A DNA stretch of 64,000 nucleotides, taken from NCBI RefSeq assembly GCF_028285715.1, contig NZ_JANQOO010000016.1, positions 110,304 to 174,303 of the forward strand, in the 5' to 3' direction. Each line of letters opens with the position of its first letter. The first letter of the stretch is position 1. Made by a program: the position numbers and the translations under genes. The stretch comes from Ulvibacterium sp. Its GTDB lineage: Bacteria > Bacteroidota > Bacteroidia > Flavobacteriales > Flavobacteriaceae. The notes beneath the pieces were generated by a model. It did not search any database, was not told where the DNA came from, and saw nothing but the letters and a program-made list of their open reading frames with translations. Shown piece by piece: positions 1 through 8,060 of the stretch.

Positions 1-1175
1 AAATAGTCAAGGAACCGATATCTACCAAAGGCCCAAGGATAAGTTCCGAGCTCTCCATAGCCGGACGATATCTGGTAATGGTACCTTTTTCAGATCGTGT
101 TTCCGTCTCTCAAAAGATAGGGAGCAACGAAGAAAAAGACAGGCTTAAAAGACTTGTAAAAAGCATTAAGCCTAAAGGTTTCGGTGTCATAATCCGAACA
201 GTGGCAGAAGGCAAAAAAGTGGCGGAACTGGACAAAGATTTAGAAAACTTGCTGAACAAATGGTCGGCAATGTGTAAAAAATTGTACAGAGCGCGAACAC
301 CCTCCAAAGTATTGGTGGAGCTCAATAGGGCTTCAAGCATACTGCGGGACGTTTTCAATGATTCCTTTACGGGAATCCATGTTGATGACGAAACGCTCTA
401 TGGACAAATTCAGGATTACGTACAGGAAATCGCATCAGGAAAGGAATCCATTGTAAAGCTTTATAATTCGTCCGTTCCCATTTTCGAAAAATTTGGAATA
501 GAGCGACAAATTAAAACTTCCTTTGGCAGAACAGCTTCCATGAGTAAAGGAGCCTATTTGATCATAGAGCATACAGAGGCCTTGCACGTCATTGACGTGA
601 ATAGTGGCAACCGATCTAACAAAGCCAAAAATCAAGAGGATACGGCCTTGGAAGTAAACCTTCTAGCAGCCTCGGAAATTGCAAGACAACTGCGTTTGCG
701 GGATATGGGCGGCATTATTGTGGTCGATTTTATCGATATGGTAAAGGCACCGCATAGACGTAAGCTTTTTGATCATCTTAGGGATGAGATGAAGGACGAC
801 CGTGCCAAACATAAGATTTTGCCCCCTAGTAAATTTGGTCTTGTTCAAATCACACGACAACGGGTGAGACCGGAAATGAATATCAAAACCACGGAGGAAA
901 ATCCAAATGGTAACGGTCAAGAAGTGGAAGCCCCAATAGTCCTAATAGATCGGATAAATTCCGATTTGGAAAAACTTTTAAAAGGCCCCGCCAAGGACAA
1001 CAGCATTACGCTGAATATCCATCCATTTATTGCGGCATACCTTTCCAAAGGTTTTCCGTCCATACGTACCAAGTGGTTCTTGGAACACAAAAAATGGATA
1101 AAAATACAACCAAGAGATGCCTATACGTATCTAGAATATCGTTTTAAAAATAAAGATGGTAAGACCATTTATTAA
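1..1175 (+). CDS. rng: Ribonuclease E/G family protein, 5' end cut by window
   Basis: Endoribonuclease of the RNase E/G family, which trims rRNA precursors and starts mRNA decay in the cytoplasm. The reading frame is open from base 3 and runs in without a start codon, so the N-terminal part (including the S1 domain) lies outside the window; the first in-window ATG at 78 is internal. The two catalytic metal-binding strands are visible as HVIDVNSG and IIVVDFIDM. The zinc-link cysteines (CPxC) of the enterobacterial enzymes are absent, with ENPNGNG in that place; I believe this is common in Bacteroidota. The C-terminal small domain is present and there is no long RNase E-type scaffold tail, so G-type is the better name. 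A strong terminator follows at once. Confidence 0.93.
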   Translation, partial: IVKEPISTKGPRISSELSIAGRYLVMVPFSDRVSVSQKIGSNEEKDRLKRLVKSIKPKGFGVIIRTVAEGKKVAELDKDLENLLNKWSAMCKKLYRARTPSKVLVELNRASSILRDVFNDSFTGIHVDDETLYGQIQDYVQEIASGKESIVKLYNSSVPIFEKFGIERQIKTSFGRTASMSKGAYLIIEHTEALHVIDVNSGNRSNKAKNQEDTALEVNLLAASEIARQLRLRDMGGIIVVDFIDMVKAPHRRKLFDHLRDEMKDDRAKHKILPPSKFGLVQITRQRVRPEMNIKTTEENPNGNGQEVEAPIVLIDRINSDLEKLLKGPAKDNSITLNIHPFIAAYLSKGFPSIRTKWFLEHKKWIKIQPRDAYTYLEYRFKNKDGKTIY

Positions 1176-1208
1176 AAAAAGCGACCCTAAATTGGGGTCG
1201 CTTTTTTG
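1174..1208 (+). terminator. Rho-independent terminator after RNase G
   Basis: A-rich run, then AGCGACCC and GGGTCGCT arms around a short loop, then a run of six T. It begins at the RNase G stop codon. The symmetric A and T tracts mean it could act in both directions. Confidence 0.9.
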
Positions 1209-1221
1209 TTTATTATTTTTG
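1192..1221 (+). promoter_or_regulatory. Bacteroidota-type promoter for recX
   Basis: TTG at 1192-1194, a 19-base spacer, then TATTTTTG at 1214-1221, which fits the flavobacterial consensus TTG-N19-TAnnTTTG. The ATG is only 4 bases further on, so the mRNA would be leaderless or nearly so. It overlaps the RNase G terminator. Confidence 0.6.
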
Positions 1222-1225
1222 TCGA

Positions 1226-1711
1226 ATGCCTTTTAACCCAAGCTATACACTCCCTGAAGCCATTAAAAAAATAGAGCGCTATTGTGCCTATAGGGAGCGT
1301 TGCCATAAAGAGACCTTATCCAAATTAAAAGAAATGCGCATGATTCCAGAGGCCGTAGACCAAATTATGGCACACTTGATTTTAGAGGGTTACCTCAATG
1401 AAGAGCGTTTTGCCAAAAGCTTTGCCCGAGGGAAGTTCGCCATAAAAAAATGGGGAAGAAATCGTATCATAAATGAGCTAAGACAACGAAATATTTCAAA
1501 GCATAATATACAAACGGCACTCCAGGAAATTAATGAAGAGGACTATCAAAGGACACTGGACACCCTGGCAAGAAAAAGAGTGAACCAATTAACCGGTAGA
1601 AGTCTTCCCGAAAAGCGCAGAAAACTGGCAGATTATCTCTTCTATAGAGGTTGGGAAAGCCATCTCGTTTATGATAAAATCGAAGATTTATTAAAAGGTT
1701 ACGACACTTGA
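1226..1711 (+). CDS. recX: Regulatory protein RecX
   Basis: RecX binds RecA filaments and limits their extension and ATPase/coprotease activity, tempering recombination and the SOS response. The 161-residue length is normal. The protein is almost all helical and basic, with the family's three-helix repeats: the segment around IMAHLILEGYLNEERFAKSFARGKF (about residues 48-72) followed by WGRNRIINELRQRNIS, then a C-terminal repeat ending RGWESHLVYDKIEDLL. It starts at an ATG directly behind a promoter motif and is transcribed separately from RNase G. recA is not in the window. Confidence 0.9.
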   Translation: MPFNPSYTLPEAIKKIERYCAYRERCHKETLSKLKEMRMIPEAVDQIMAHLILEGYLNEERFAKSFARGKFAIKKWGRNRIINELRQRNISKHNIQTALQEINEEDYQRTLDTLARKRVNQLTGRSLPEKRRKLADYLFYRGWESHLVYDKIEDLLKGYDT

Positions 1712-1729
1712 CCGTATCTTTAAAAATTC

Positions 1730-1746
1730 TTGGAATCCCATTCCAA
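1730..1746. terminator. Short hairpin between convergent recX and cupin genes
   Basis: TTGGAAT-CCC-ATTCCAA, a perfect 7-bp stem in the 60-base gap between two convergent genes, followed by CCTTTTCG on the + strand. The T tract is poor, so this is only a possible bidirectional terminator. Confidence 0.4.
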
Positions 1747-1771
1747 CCTTTTCGAAAAAACTTATTGGTCA

Positions 1772-2632
1772 CTATACTTCAACGCGTTTGTTGGTCTCCT
1801 GAATCGCTTCTTCATTCTTCCAATCTATCCATTTTTGGCCCTTAAGTCTGCGCATTAGGCCATCATAATGGCGCATTATTAGAATATTATAGATTGCTCT
1901 TGTAACGTTTCTGGGATTATGGGCCATAGCTCTAAGGCTCATGGAAAATCCAGGGGTAAGATATTTCATATAATGCCAATATCCTTCTGGCATATAAAGT
2001 ACCTCACCATGGTTTAGATGCGTCCTATAACCCTTAGCATGTTTTAAGGCCGGCCATTTTTCAAAATCCGGGTTGGAAAAATCAATGCTTTCATGGGTAA
2101 TTAAGGAATGTGGTATTTTATATAGATATTTTGTCTCTTTCCTAGAAAAAAGGATGCATTCTTTTTGACCTTCAAAGTGAAAGTGGAAAATATTGGCCAA
2201 ATCTATATCGTAATGCATAAAGGTATGGGAATTCCTCCCTCCAAAAAAGAGCATCGGCAACCCTTTCATAAATCGCAAACCTAGGTCAGGATAATCAAAG
2301 TCTTTCTGGAGTTCAGGAACCTCCTTAAGGATATTCCAAAGAAAAATGCGGTAACGGGTCGGTGCAGTCCTTAATAGGTCAATATAATCCGACATCTTCA
2401 TTTGTGCATGTGGCTCATTGAAGCCATCTTCATGATGCACAGGTCTATCATCGTACAAAGGAACTATTTTGTCTCCCGCTACTTCCCGCATGTATTCAAG
2501 GTTCCATTTGGAATACGCGGGCCAGTGAAGCGTACATTCCTCGATTATTACGGGTCTTTGGGGCTTAAAAAAAGAATCAATAAACTCTTTTTTTGTAAGA
2601 GTTTTGACTCTGGGGATGTTTTTTAATTCCAA
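1772..2632 (-). CDS. Cupin_8 (JmjC-like) Fe(II)/2-oxoglutarate oxygenase family protein
   Basis: Member of the cupin-like family related to the factor-inhibiting-HIF and JmjC oxygenases, expected to hydroxylate a protein or small molecule in the cytoplasm; the substrate is unknown. The iron site is readable: HYDID supplies the His-x-Asp pair at about residues 141-143, and the distal His lies in PEGYWHYM. FIIEEC-like and W-P-A-Y features at the N-terminus match the family. Length is 286 residues. The only available start is TTG at 2630-2632, since an in-frame stop lies three codons upstream. It is monocistronic, between recX and bioB. Confidence 0.82.
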   Translation of the reverse strand: MELKNIPRVKTLTKKEFIDSFFKPQRPVIIEECTLHWPAYSKWNLEYMREVAGDKIVPLYDDRPVHHEDGFNEPHAQMKMSDYIDLLRTAPTRYRIFLWNILKEVPELQKDFDYPDLGLRFMKGLPMLFFGGRNSHTFMHYDIDLANIFHFHFEGQKECILFSRKETKYLYKIPHSLITHESIDFSNPDFEKWPALKHAKGYRTHLNHGEVLYMPEGYWHYMKYLTPGFSMSLRAMAHNPRNVTRAIYNILIMRHYDGLMRRLKGQKWIDWKNEEAIQETNKRVEV

Positions 2633-2655
2633 TGGTGTTCAGGTTATTTAAACAT

Positions 2656-2663
2656 CAAAGGTA
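2656..2663 (-). promoter_or_regulatory. -7 promoter element (TACCTTTG) for the cupin gene
   Basis: On the - strand TACCTTTG matches TAnnTTTG and lies 23 bases before the TTG start. No convincing -33 TTG is present at the usual distance. Confidence 0.4.
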
Positions 2664-2710
2664 AAAAACCTTACAAAATGCTTTCCTAAAATTAACCTTT
2701 GGTTAAGAGA

Positions 2711-3805
2711 CTACCCCGCTATTTTTGACTTTGCCTTTGCGGCTTCATTACGTTCAATACTATGTCCGGGACGGGTCCATTTCGGCTTTTCGCCCAAGTC
2801 CTGTAACACGGAATCAGAAGCCTCAACGGTCTTAGGTTGGGCGTGCTTTTCAAAGGGTTTCTGACTATTGAGCCCAAGGAGTGCAAACATTTCCATATCC
2901 TCGTTTACGTCCGGGTTGGGAGTGGTCAACAATTTGTCACCGGCAAAAATTGAATTGGCTCCGGCAAAGAAACAAAGCGCCTGCCCTTCCCTACTCATTT
3001 GCGTACGGCCAGCGGAAAGACGTACTTGGGTCTCTGGCATTACAATACGGGTGGCAGCTACCATACGTATCATATCCCAAATGGCCACAGGTTCAATATC
3101 CTCCATGGGAGTACCTTCCACAGCCACCAATGCATTTATAGGGACGGATTCAGGCTGAGGGTTCAAAGAAGATAGGGCTACAAGCATACCTGCCCGATCC
3201 TCCAGTTTTTCACCCATGCCAATAATACCTCCACTACATACCGTGACATTACTTTTCCTAACATTGTCTATGGTCTCCAAACGGTCTTCAAAAGCACGAG
3301 TGGAAATAACATCTTTGTAGTAATCCTCGGAAGTATCCAAATTGTGATTATAGGCATAGAGTCCGGCTTCGGCCAAACGTTTGGCTTGATTTTCCGTTAG
3401 CATGCCCAGTGTGCAACAAACTTCCATATCCAATTTGTTGATGGTACGTACCATTTCCAAAACCTGATCAAACTCGGGGCCATCCTTTACGTTTCGCCAT
3501 GCAGCTCCCATACAAACTCTTGAGCTTCCAGATTGCTTGGCTCTTAATGCCTGGGCCTTAACATGCGAAACCGACATAAGATCATTTTTTTCTATATCGG
3601 TATGATATCGGGCCGCTTGGGGACAATATCCGCAATCCTCTGAACACCCCCCTGTCTTAATGGATAATAAAGTGGAAACTTGTACTGTATTAGGGTCATG
3701 ATGCTTTCGGTGCACTGTCGCCGCTTCATACAGCAATTCCATCAAAGGTTTATTATATATATTTAGAACCTCCTCCTTGGTCCAGTTATGTCTAGTATAG
3801 CTCAT
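2711..3805 (-). CDS. bioB: Biotin synthase
   Basis: Radical SAM enzyme that inserts sulfur into dethiobiotin in the last step of biotin synthesis. The radical cluster motif C54xxxC58xxC61 is seen in GGCSEDCGYCPQ, followed by the conserved ARYHT. Later segments CMGAAWR, CCTLGML, YNHNLDTS, CSGGIIGMGE, NALVAVEGTP and RLSAGR are all typical of BioB and include the [2Fe-2S] ligands and the arginine. The 364-residue length includes a C-terminal tail of about 40 residues past the barrel. It is the last gene of a leftward biotin cluster, about 100 bases after the ketosynthase, and may have its own promoter. Confidence 0.97.
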   Translation of the reverse strand: MSYTRHNWTKEEVLNIYNKPLMELLYEAATVHRKHHDPNTVQVSTLLSIKTGGCSEDCGYCPQAARYHTDIEKNDLMSVSHVKAQALRAKQSGSSRVCMGAAWRNVKDGPEFDQVLEMVRTINKLDMEVCCTLGMLTENQAKRLAEAGLYAYNHNLDTSEDYYKDVISTRAFEDRLETIDNVRKSNVTVCSGGIIGMGEKLEDRAGMLVALSSLNPQPESVPINALVAVEGTPMEDIEPVAIWDMIRMVAATRIVMPETQVRLSAGRTQMSREGQALCFFAGANSIFAGDKLLTTPNPDVNEDMEMFALLGLNSQKPFEKHAQPKTVEASDSVLQDLGEKPKWTRPGHSIERNEAAKAKSKIAG

Positions 3806-3905
3806 AGAATTGAATTATATCCAAATTAAAATTAACCAAATAAAAATTAGCAGCTAAGGAACGACTTTGCGAATGGCTAAAATATGATATTTGTTTGTTT
3901 TTTGG

Positions 3906-5084
3906 TTATACTTTCCCCAAAACAACACTAACGGCATTGCCTCCAAACCCCACTGCATTGATTAGTATTTTGGTAATTTTTTTTGGTTTTCTTTTATGTG
4001 TAACGAAGGGTATCGTTATAAATTCTTGGTGTTGCAACATTAAGATGGCCAATTCCAAACTTAGCATTCCGGAGGCCCCGAAAGCATGTCCTATTTTCCA
4101 CTTATTTGTGGTTACGGCCGGTAAATGATCCCCAAATACTTCTTGGATGGCCCTATACTCCGAAATATCCCCTTTTAGGGTACCCGGTGCATGCATTACA
4201 ATCACGTCAATAGCGTCATATGGAATGTTCCCTAGTGCCATTTCCATGGATCTTTGAAAACAATTTGCATCACTCGAGATGGAAACATAATGCTCTAAAG
4301 GTTCGGTTGCATATCCGATACCTTCTACAATTGCCAACGAACTTTTCTGAACACCTTTTTCGAGACAGGCGACGGAGGCCCCTTCTCCCAGCACCATTGA
4401 ATTTTTGTTTTTTTCAAAATCCAGGGCCTTACATGGGTAACTCAATGTATCTACCGAAAGCTGTTGGCAATGGGCATATATCTTTAACGCTTTCATTTGG
4501 GCCAAGGTAAAGGAAGTCAGTGGTGCCTCACTACCGCCTACCAAAAACCTATCGGCCATACCACTTTTGATCCATGCCATTCCGTTCAACAAGGCATGCA
4601 AGGCAGTGGAGCAAGTTATGGAGTGTGATATTTCCGGACCCTTGGTCTTTAGGTCATGGGCTATCCAAGAGGAAATATTGCCTAAAGTCGTTGTTGGGGA
4701 GGAGAGTGGGGATGCTTTACCGGTTATCTTAAAGTCATCATAATATTTTTCAAAAAGACCCGTTGCCCCTCTGGACGACCCTATATTGATACCAAAGTTG
4801 GTTCCTTCTTTCCATCCCGCTTTTTGTATGGCTTGTCTAGAGGCATAGAGAGCATAAAGCACCGTATTATCCAAGTTTTTGTATTTGGCATTGGACTCCT
4901 TTAGGGCGGTAATAGCAAGCTTTGTTTTTTGTGACAATGGAGCCACCCAATCCTCTTGGTCGCCCAAACTTCTTTTTTCAAAAAGATGGTTTTCCTGTTG
5001 ATAATTCTTCCAAACTTCCTCGATGGATTTTCCCAATGAAGAAATAGAAGAAATTGCAGTTATCGTAATCGGTTGTTCCGGCAT
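3906..5084 (-). CDS. Beta-ketoacyl synthase of the biotin cluster
   Basis: Condensing enzyme of the KAS I/II fold. The full Cys-His-His triad is visible: Cys in SITCSTALHALL (about residue 158), first His in VMHAPGTLKGD and second His in KWKIGHAFGASG, so it should be active in decarboxylative condensation. Its position between bioB and the bioA/bioD region suggests a role in making the pimeloyl chain of biotin, but this is inference and a general fatty-acid role is possible. I chose the ATG at 5084 over an upstream TTG at 5102 because MPEQPITITAISSIS gives a normal KAS N-terminus. The decayed bioA ends 21 bases upstream. Confidence 0.85.
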   Translation of the reverse strand: MPEQPITITAISSISSLGKSIEEVWKNYQQENHLFEKRSLGDQEDWVAPLSQKTKLAITALKESNAKYKNLDNTVLYALYASRQAIQKAGWKEGTNFGINIGSSRGATGLFEKYYDDFKITGKASPLSSPTTTLGNISSWIAHDLKTKGPEISHSITCSTALHALLNGMAWIKSGMADRFLVGGSEAPLTSFTLAQMKALKIYAHCQQLSVDTLSYPCKALDFEKNKNSMVLGEGASVACLEKGVQKSSLAIVEGIGYATEPLEHYVSISSDANCFQRSMEMALGNIPYDAIDVIVMHAPGTLKGDISEYRAIQEVFGDHLPAVTTNKWKIGHAFGASGMLSLELAILMLQHQEFITIPFVTHKRKPKKITKILINAVGFGGNAVSVVLGKV

Positions 5085-5105
5085 AATTTCAGTACAATTC
5101 AAATA

Positions 5106-5534
5106 CTATTCAAAACGCCTTGAATAGTATTGTAAACCTTTTTCTTCCTGTTGATCCAAAATATCGTAGAATGCTAAAATATTAATGGTGTTTCCGAGAG
5201 GACGCAAAAATACACCTTTATCTATAAAATATCTGAAGGGTTTGCCCCTAAGATTACAGTGGCATTCCGGATGCAATTTTAATTCCAAGGCCGAAACGGT
5301 AACATATTGTCTGATGATTCCAACTTTTTCACGTGTTTGGATTTCTTGAATTCCCTGGGAACACAATAATTCAATCCTGGCCAAAGTGGCAGTACAGGCC
5401 AAAGCGCCCGCCATAGAGGTCTGTTCTTGAAATCCCTCCTTAAAAGTGAAAAGGACATTCCTTTGGTCTTCTCCATAAAACATAGGTTTCTTATCTCTTT
5501 TGGAAAGTTTTTTGGCTATCATTGAATTTAACAA
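5106..5534 (-). pseudogene. bioA: Decayed C-terminal remnant of bioA (DAPA aminotransferase)
   Basis: An open frame of about 140 codons with no start-to-end match to a normal protein, but with recognisable C-terminal BioA segments: GALACTATLARIELL (in intact enzymes NPLACTAALA), HPE..CNLRGKPFRYFIDKGVFLRPLGNTI, and a DQQ-type tail. The N-terminal two thirds are missing, including the PLP-binding lysine and most of the active site. The conserved HGHxxTxNP segment reads FKEGFQEQTSMAG, as if shifted and patched, and about 20 residues seem lost after IELLCSQGIQEI. An in-frame TAG lies five codons before the TTG at 5534, and the only ATG is at 5522. It occupies the usual bioA slot before the ketosynthase. 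BioA turns 7-keto-8-aminopelargonate into 7,8-diaminopelargonate; this copy cannot. Confidence 0.75.
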
Positions 5535-5559
5535 GTCGCCTTTTTTCTATCTTGCAGGG

Positions 5560-7068
5560 ATGGGAAGCAACCCTGGTCTGATGCTGCGCAAAGTTATAAC
5601 ATCTCTTACTCCTCAATACCATAAACTTAGGGACAAATCTATTTTTATTTTGCTTTTGGCAACCTCCTTTTTTATCAGGTTTCCCTTTTTCTTTAGGGAC
5701 TACATAGATCGGGACGAAAGCACCTTTATTCTTATGGGCCAATCTTGGGTAGACGGCTATTTACCCTATGTGGAACTTTGGGATTTAAAACCGCCCGTTA
5801 CCTACCTCTTTTTTGCCAGCAGCATCTATGTCTTTGGAAAAAGTTTTTTAGCCATCCGGTTTTTAGGAACCATACTTGTGGCCACTACGGCTTTTTTTAC
5901 CTATAGGATCGGAAAGGAATTACATTCCATTAAACTGGGCCTTTGGGTGGCTATGGCCTGCATTGCGCTACAAAGTCTCTTTGGAAGTTTGCAGGGAGTA
6001 ATGTCGGAACATATTTGTATGGCCTTTTTTATGCCGGGACTTTATCTACTCATAAAACAGAAAAAAGTACTGTGGACAGGTTTGGCGGGGATTTTCATGG
6101 GCCTTGCGATTATGGCAAAATTGAATATGGCCTATGCTGTGCTCCTGTTGGGAGCATACCTTACCTACCATTATATAAAGCAAAGGGAATTTGATAAAGG
6201 AATTCAATTCTCCTTTCTTTTTGGCAGTGGAATTATAATTATTATTCTATTAACGTTGTTGCCTTATTTCATTTCGGGCAATACGGAGGTTTGGTGGAAA
6301 TCCGTTGTCCTTGCCCCATTGGAATACACGGATGCCAGGCGGTATTCCCTTGTTAAAATGGCACCCACATTTCTTCTCCTAGGTTTGTTCTTCTACTACC
6401 TATGGAAAAAGAAGCTTTTAGACTTTAGAAGCACAACGGTTCAAATTTTGGTAATTGCAATTTTGGGTGTACTTTTTTCCTTCTTCAAAGGTGGACGGAT
6501 CAACAGCCATTATTTGATACAACTACATCCCATATTGATAATTCTAGTGGGTATGGCAATAAGTAAAATCCCAATATTCCAAAAATTCGATTATAGGCCT
6601 TATCTATTTTTTTTAATGTTGGTATTGCCTTTGGAAAGTTACTTTGAATACTATTCCATAGTAAAGAATAAAATGGAAAGAAATACTTACTTCAATGGTG
6701 AAGGATTTACCGTACCCCAGTACTTGGTCGGTGCAAATATGGACACACAGAACATTTTGTTTTTGGGCTATCATATTGGATATTGGATACTTGATGTAAA
6801 ACCGCCCACAAAGGCGGCCACACACCCCAGTAATATCTGCAGGGACGAGTTATTTCGCTTTTATGACAACCCAAGGAGTTCTTCCTTACAGGAATTACAA
6901 TATATATTGGAAGAAGTACAACCTAAGGTAATTGTTGTGCGAAAAAATAGATTGGTTTTTGATAAGAAGGAAGTAGAAGAAAACGAATATGTTGATGCCT
7001 ATTTAGAGAAGTACTATACGGTTTTTGCAACAATTGATAAGGCCGAAATCCTTCAACGCCTACATTGA
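5560..7068 (+). CDS. GT39/ArnT-like membrane glycosyltransferase
   Basis: Integral membrane glycosyltransferase of the protein-mannosyltransferase/ArnT superfamily, which uses polyprenyl-phosphate sugars on the outer side of the inner membrane. The signature acidic loop follows the first membrane helix (FPFFFRDYIDRDESTFILMGQ), and WDLKPPVTYLFF is the second typical motif. About ten to twelve hydrophobic segments are spread over the first 390 residues, followed by a soluble C-terminal domain of about 110 residues. I chose the ATG at 5560; an alternative TTG at 5500 would overlap the bioA remnant. It runs against the surrounding biotin operon and its 3' end overlaps bioD by 9 bases. Acceptor and donor are unknown. 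Confidence 0.8.
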   Translation: MGSNPGLMLRKVITSLTPQYHKLRDKSIFILLLATSFFIRFPFFFRDYIDRDESTFILMGQSWVDGYLPYVELWDLKPPVTYLFFASSIYVFGKSFLAIRFLGTILVATTAFFTYRIGKELHSIKLGLWVAMACIALQSLFGSLQGVMSEHICMAFFMPGLYLLIKQKKVLWTGLAGIFMGLAIMAKLNMAYAVLLLGAYLTYHYIKQREFDKGIQFSFLFGSGIIIIILLTLLPYFISGNTEVWWKSVVLAPLEYTDARRYSLVKMAPTFLLLGLFFYYLWKKKLLDFRSTTVQILVIAILGVLFSFFKGGRINSHYLIQLHPILIILVGMAISKIPIFQKFDYRPYLFFLMLVLPLESYFEYYSIVKNKMERNTYFNGEGFTVPQYLVGANMDTQNILFLGYHIGYWILDVKPPTKAATHPSNICRDELFRFYDNPRSSSLQELQYILEEVQPKVIVVRKNRLVFDKKEVEENEYVDAYLEKYYTVFATIDKAEILQRLH

Positions 7069-7677
7069 CTCCAATATACCACGAAATCTATTCGCATATT
7101 TTTTTATGGTTTCCCGGTCAAAGCCCGGTTCTTCTTCAATTCTTCCTATTAAGGATACCCCTGTCTTATGAAGTATTATGTTTTCTGTATGCGGATTGGC
7201 ATCACCGCTAAAAATTACCGAGACCTCATATCCCTTTTGTTGTAACCAACGGATGGTCAATAAGGAATGATTAATGCTTCCCAGATAGTGCCTGGAAACC
7301 ACCACCACCTTGTAATTGGGCATAATGATATCCAAAATGGTATCTTCCTCATTTAAGGGAACCAGCAGACCTCCTGCTCCTTCGATAATCAGATGATTAT
7401 CTGTTTCCGGCTCAACGATATGTTGCCTTTCAATGTGAATACCATCTATTTCAGCAGCCGCGTGGGGGCTCATGGGGGAAGTCAGTTCATAACTGCCTTT
7501 ATGGATTACACTTTTAGTGTTGGAAATAAGTTCTTGTATTTTATGGCTATCCGTATAATCCAGTTCCCCGGCCTGGACCGGTTTCCAATAATCTGCCTCC
7601 AAGGCCTCCACAAGTATAGCCGAGGCAACAGTCTTTCCCACCTCGGTGGATATTCCGGTAACAAATATTCTCTGCAT
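7060..7677 (-). CDS. bioD: Dethiobiotin synthetase
   Basis: ATP-dependent carboxylase that closes the ureido ring of dethiobiotin from 7,8-diaminopelargonate. The P-loop GISTEVGKT is at residues 8-16, followed by the conserved YWKPVQAG and IIEGAGGLLVPL (substrate and Mg binding) and SRHYLGSINHSLLT. The 205-residue length is normal when the start is placed at ATG 7677; a longer frame begins 12 codons upstream but overlaps the previous gene. The start lies 2 bases beyond the stop of the DUF2007 gene, so the two are translationally coupled. Its product should feed BioB, although its own substrate maker (BioA) is broken here. Confidence 0.95.
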   Translation of the reverse strand: MQRIFVTGISTEVGKTVASAILVEALEADYWKPVQAGELDYTDSHKIQELISNTKSVIHKGSYELTSPMSPHAAAEIDGIHIERQHIVEPETDNHLIIEGAGGLLVPLNEEDTILDIIMPNYKVVVVSRHYLGSINHSLLTIRWLQQKGYEVSVIFSGDANPHTENIILHKTGVSLIGRIEEEPGFDRETIKKYANRFRGILESM

Positions 7678-7679
7678 TC

Positions 7680-8060
7680 CTAAGGTTTTGTAATCATGCC
7701 ACAATTTAGGCATTTGTACTTTCTTTTTTCAAAAAAAGGGAAGAGTTTATGGAAAAGGCTTTTTCGTTGATAATAGACTTCTGACTTTTGGGCCTTACAA
7801 TTGGGGCAAACAACAGGGTTACCATTTTTATCCAAGGCGTAGGACCGAATTTCATCATAAATCGCCTTCGCCATTTCCTTATCCCTGCTGTAAACCTGAA
7901 TCCGTACTCCACCAATGGCACTGCTGATCAACGGGTCGGAATTCAAGGTATTTTCATCCTTTAGAAAAACAGGAATACCCTCAGATTCCAGTTTGCCCTT
8001 TAAAACCTGGACATCCGCCGGATATTCAAAAGAAGCCAAAGTGTAAAATCTTTCACCCAT
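7680..8060 (-). CDS. DUF2007 domain protein with C-terminal zinc ribbon
   Basis: Small cytoplasmic protein of unknown function. Residues about 5-70 (FYTLASFEYPADVQVLKGKLESEGIPVFL...) form a DUF2007 (ferredoxin-like, putative signal-transducing) domain. The C-terminus carries two Cys pairs, CPNC and CLNC, about 30 residues apart, a probable zinc ribbon. Two in-frame ATGs are available at 8066 and 8060; both overlap the 3' end of bioF, and I chose the shorter form. Because it is wedged between bioF and bioD with overlapping ends, it is co-translated with biotin enzymes. No direct role in biotin synthesis is known to me. Confidence 0.8.
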   Translation of the reverse strand: MGERFYTLASFEYPADVQVLKGKLESEGIPVFLKDENTLNSDPLISSAIGGVRIQVYSRDKEMAKAIYDEIRSYALDKNGNPVVCPNCKAQKSEVYYQRKSLFHKLFPFFEKRKYKCLNCGMITKP

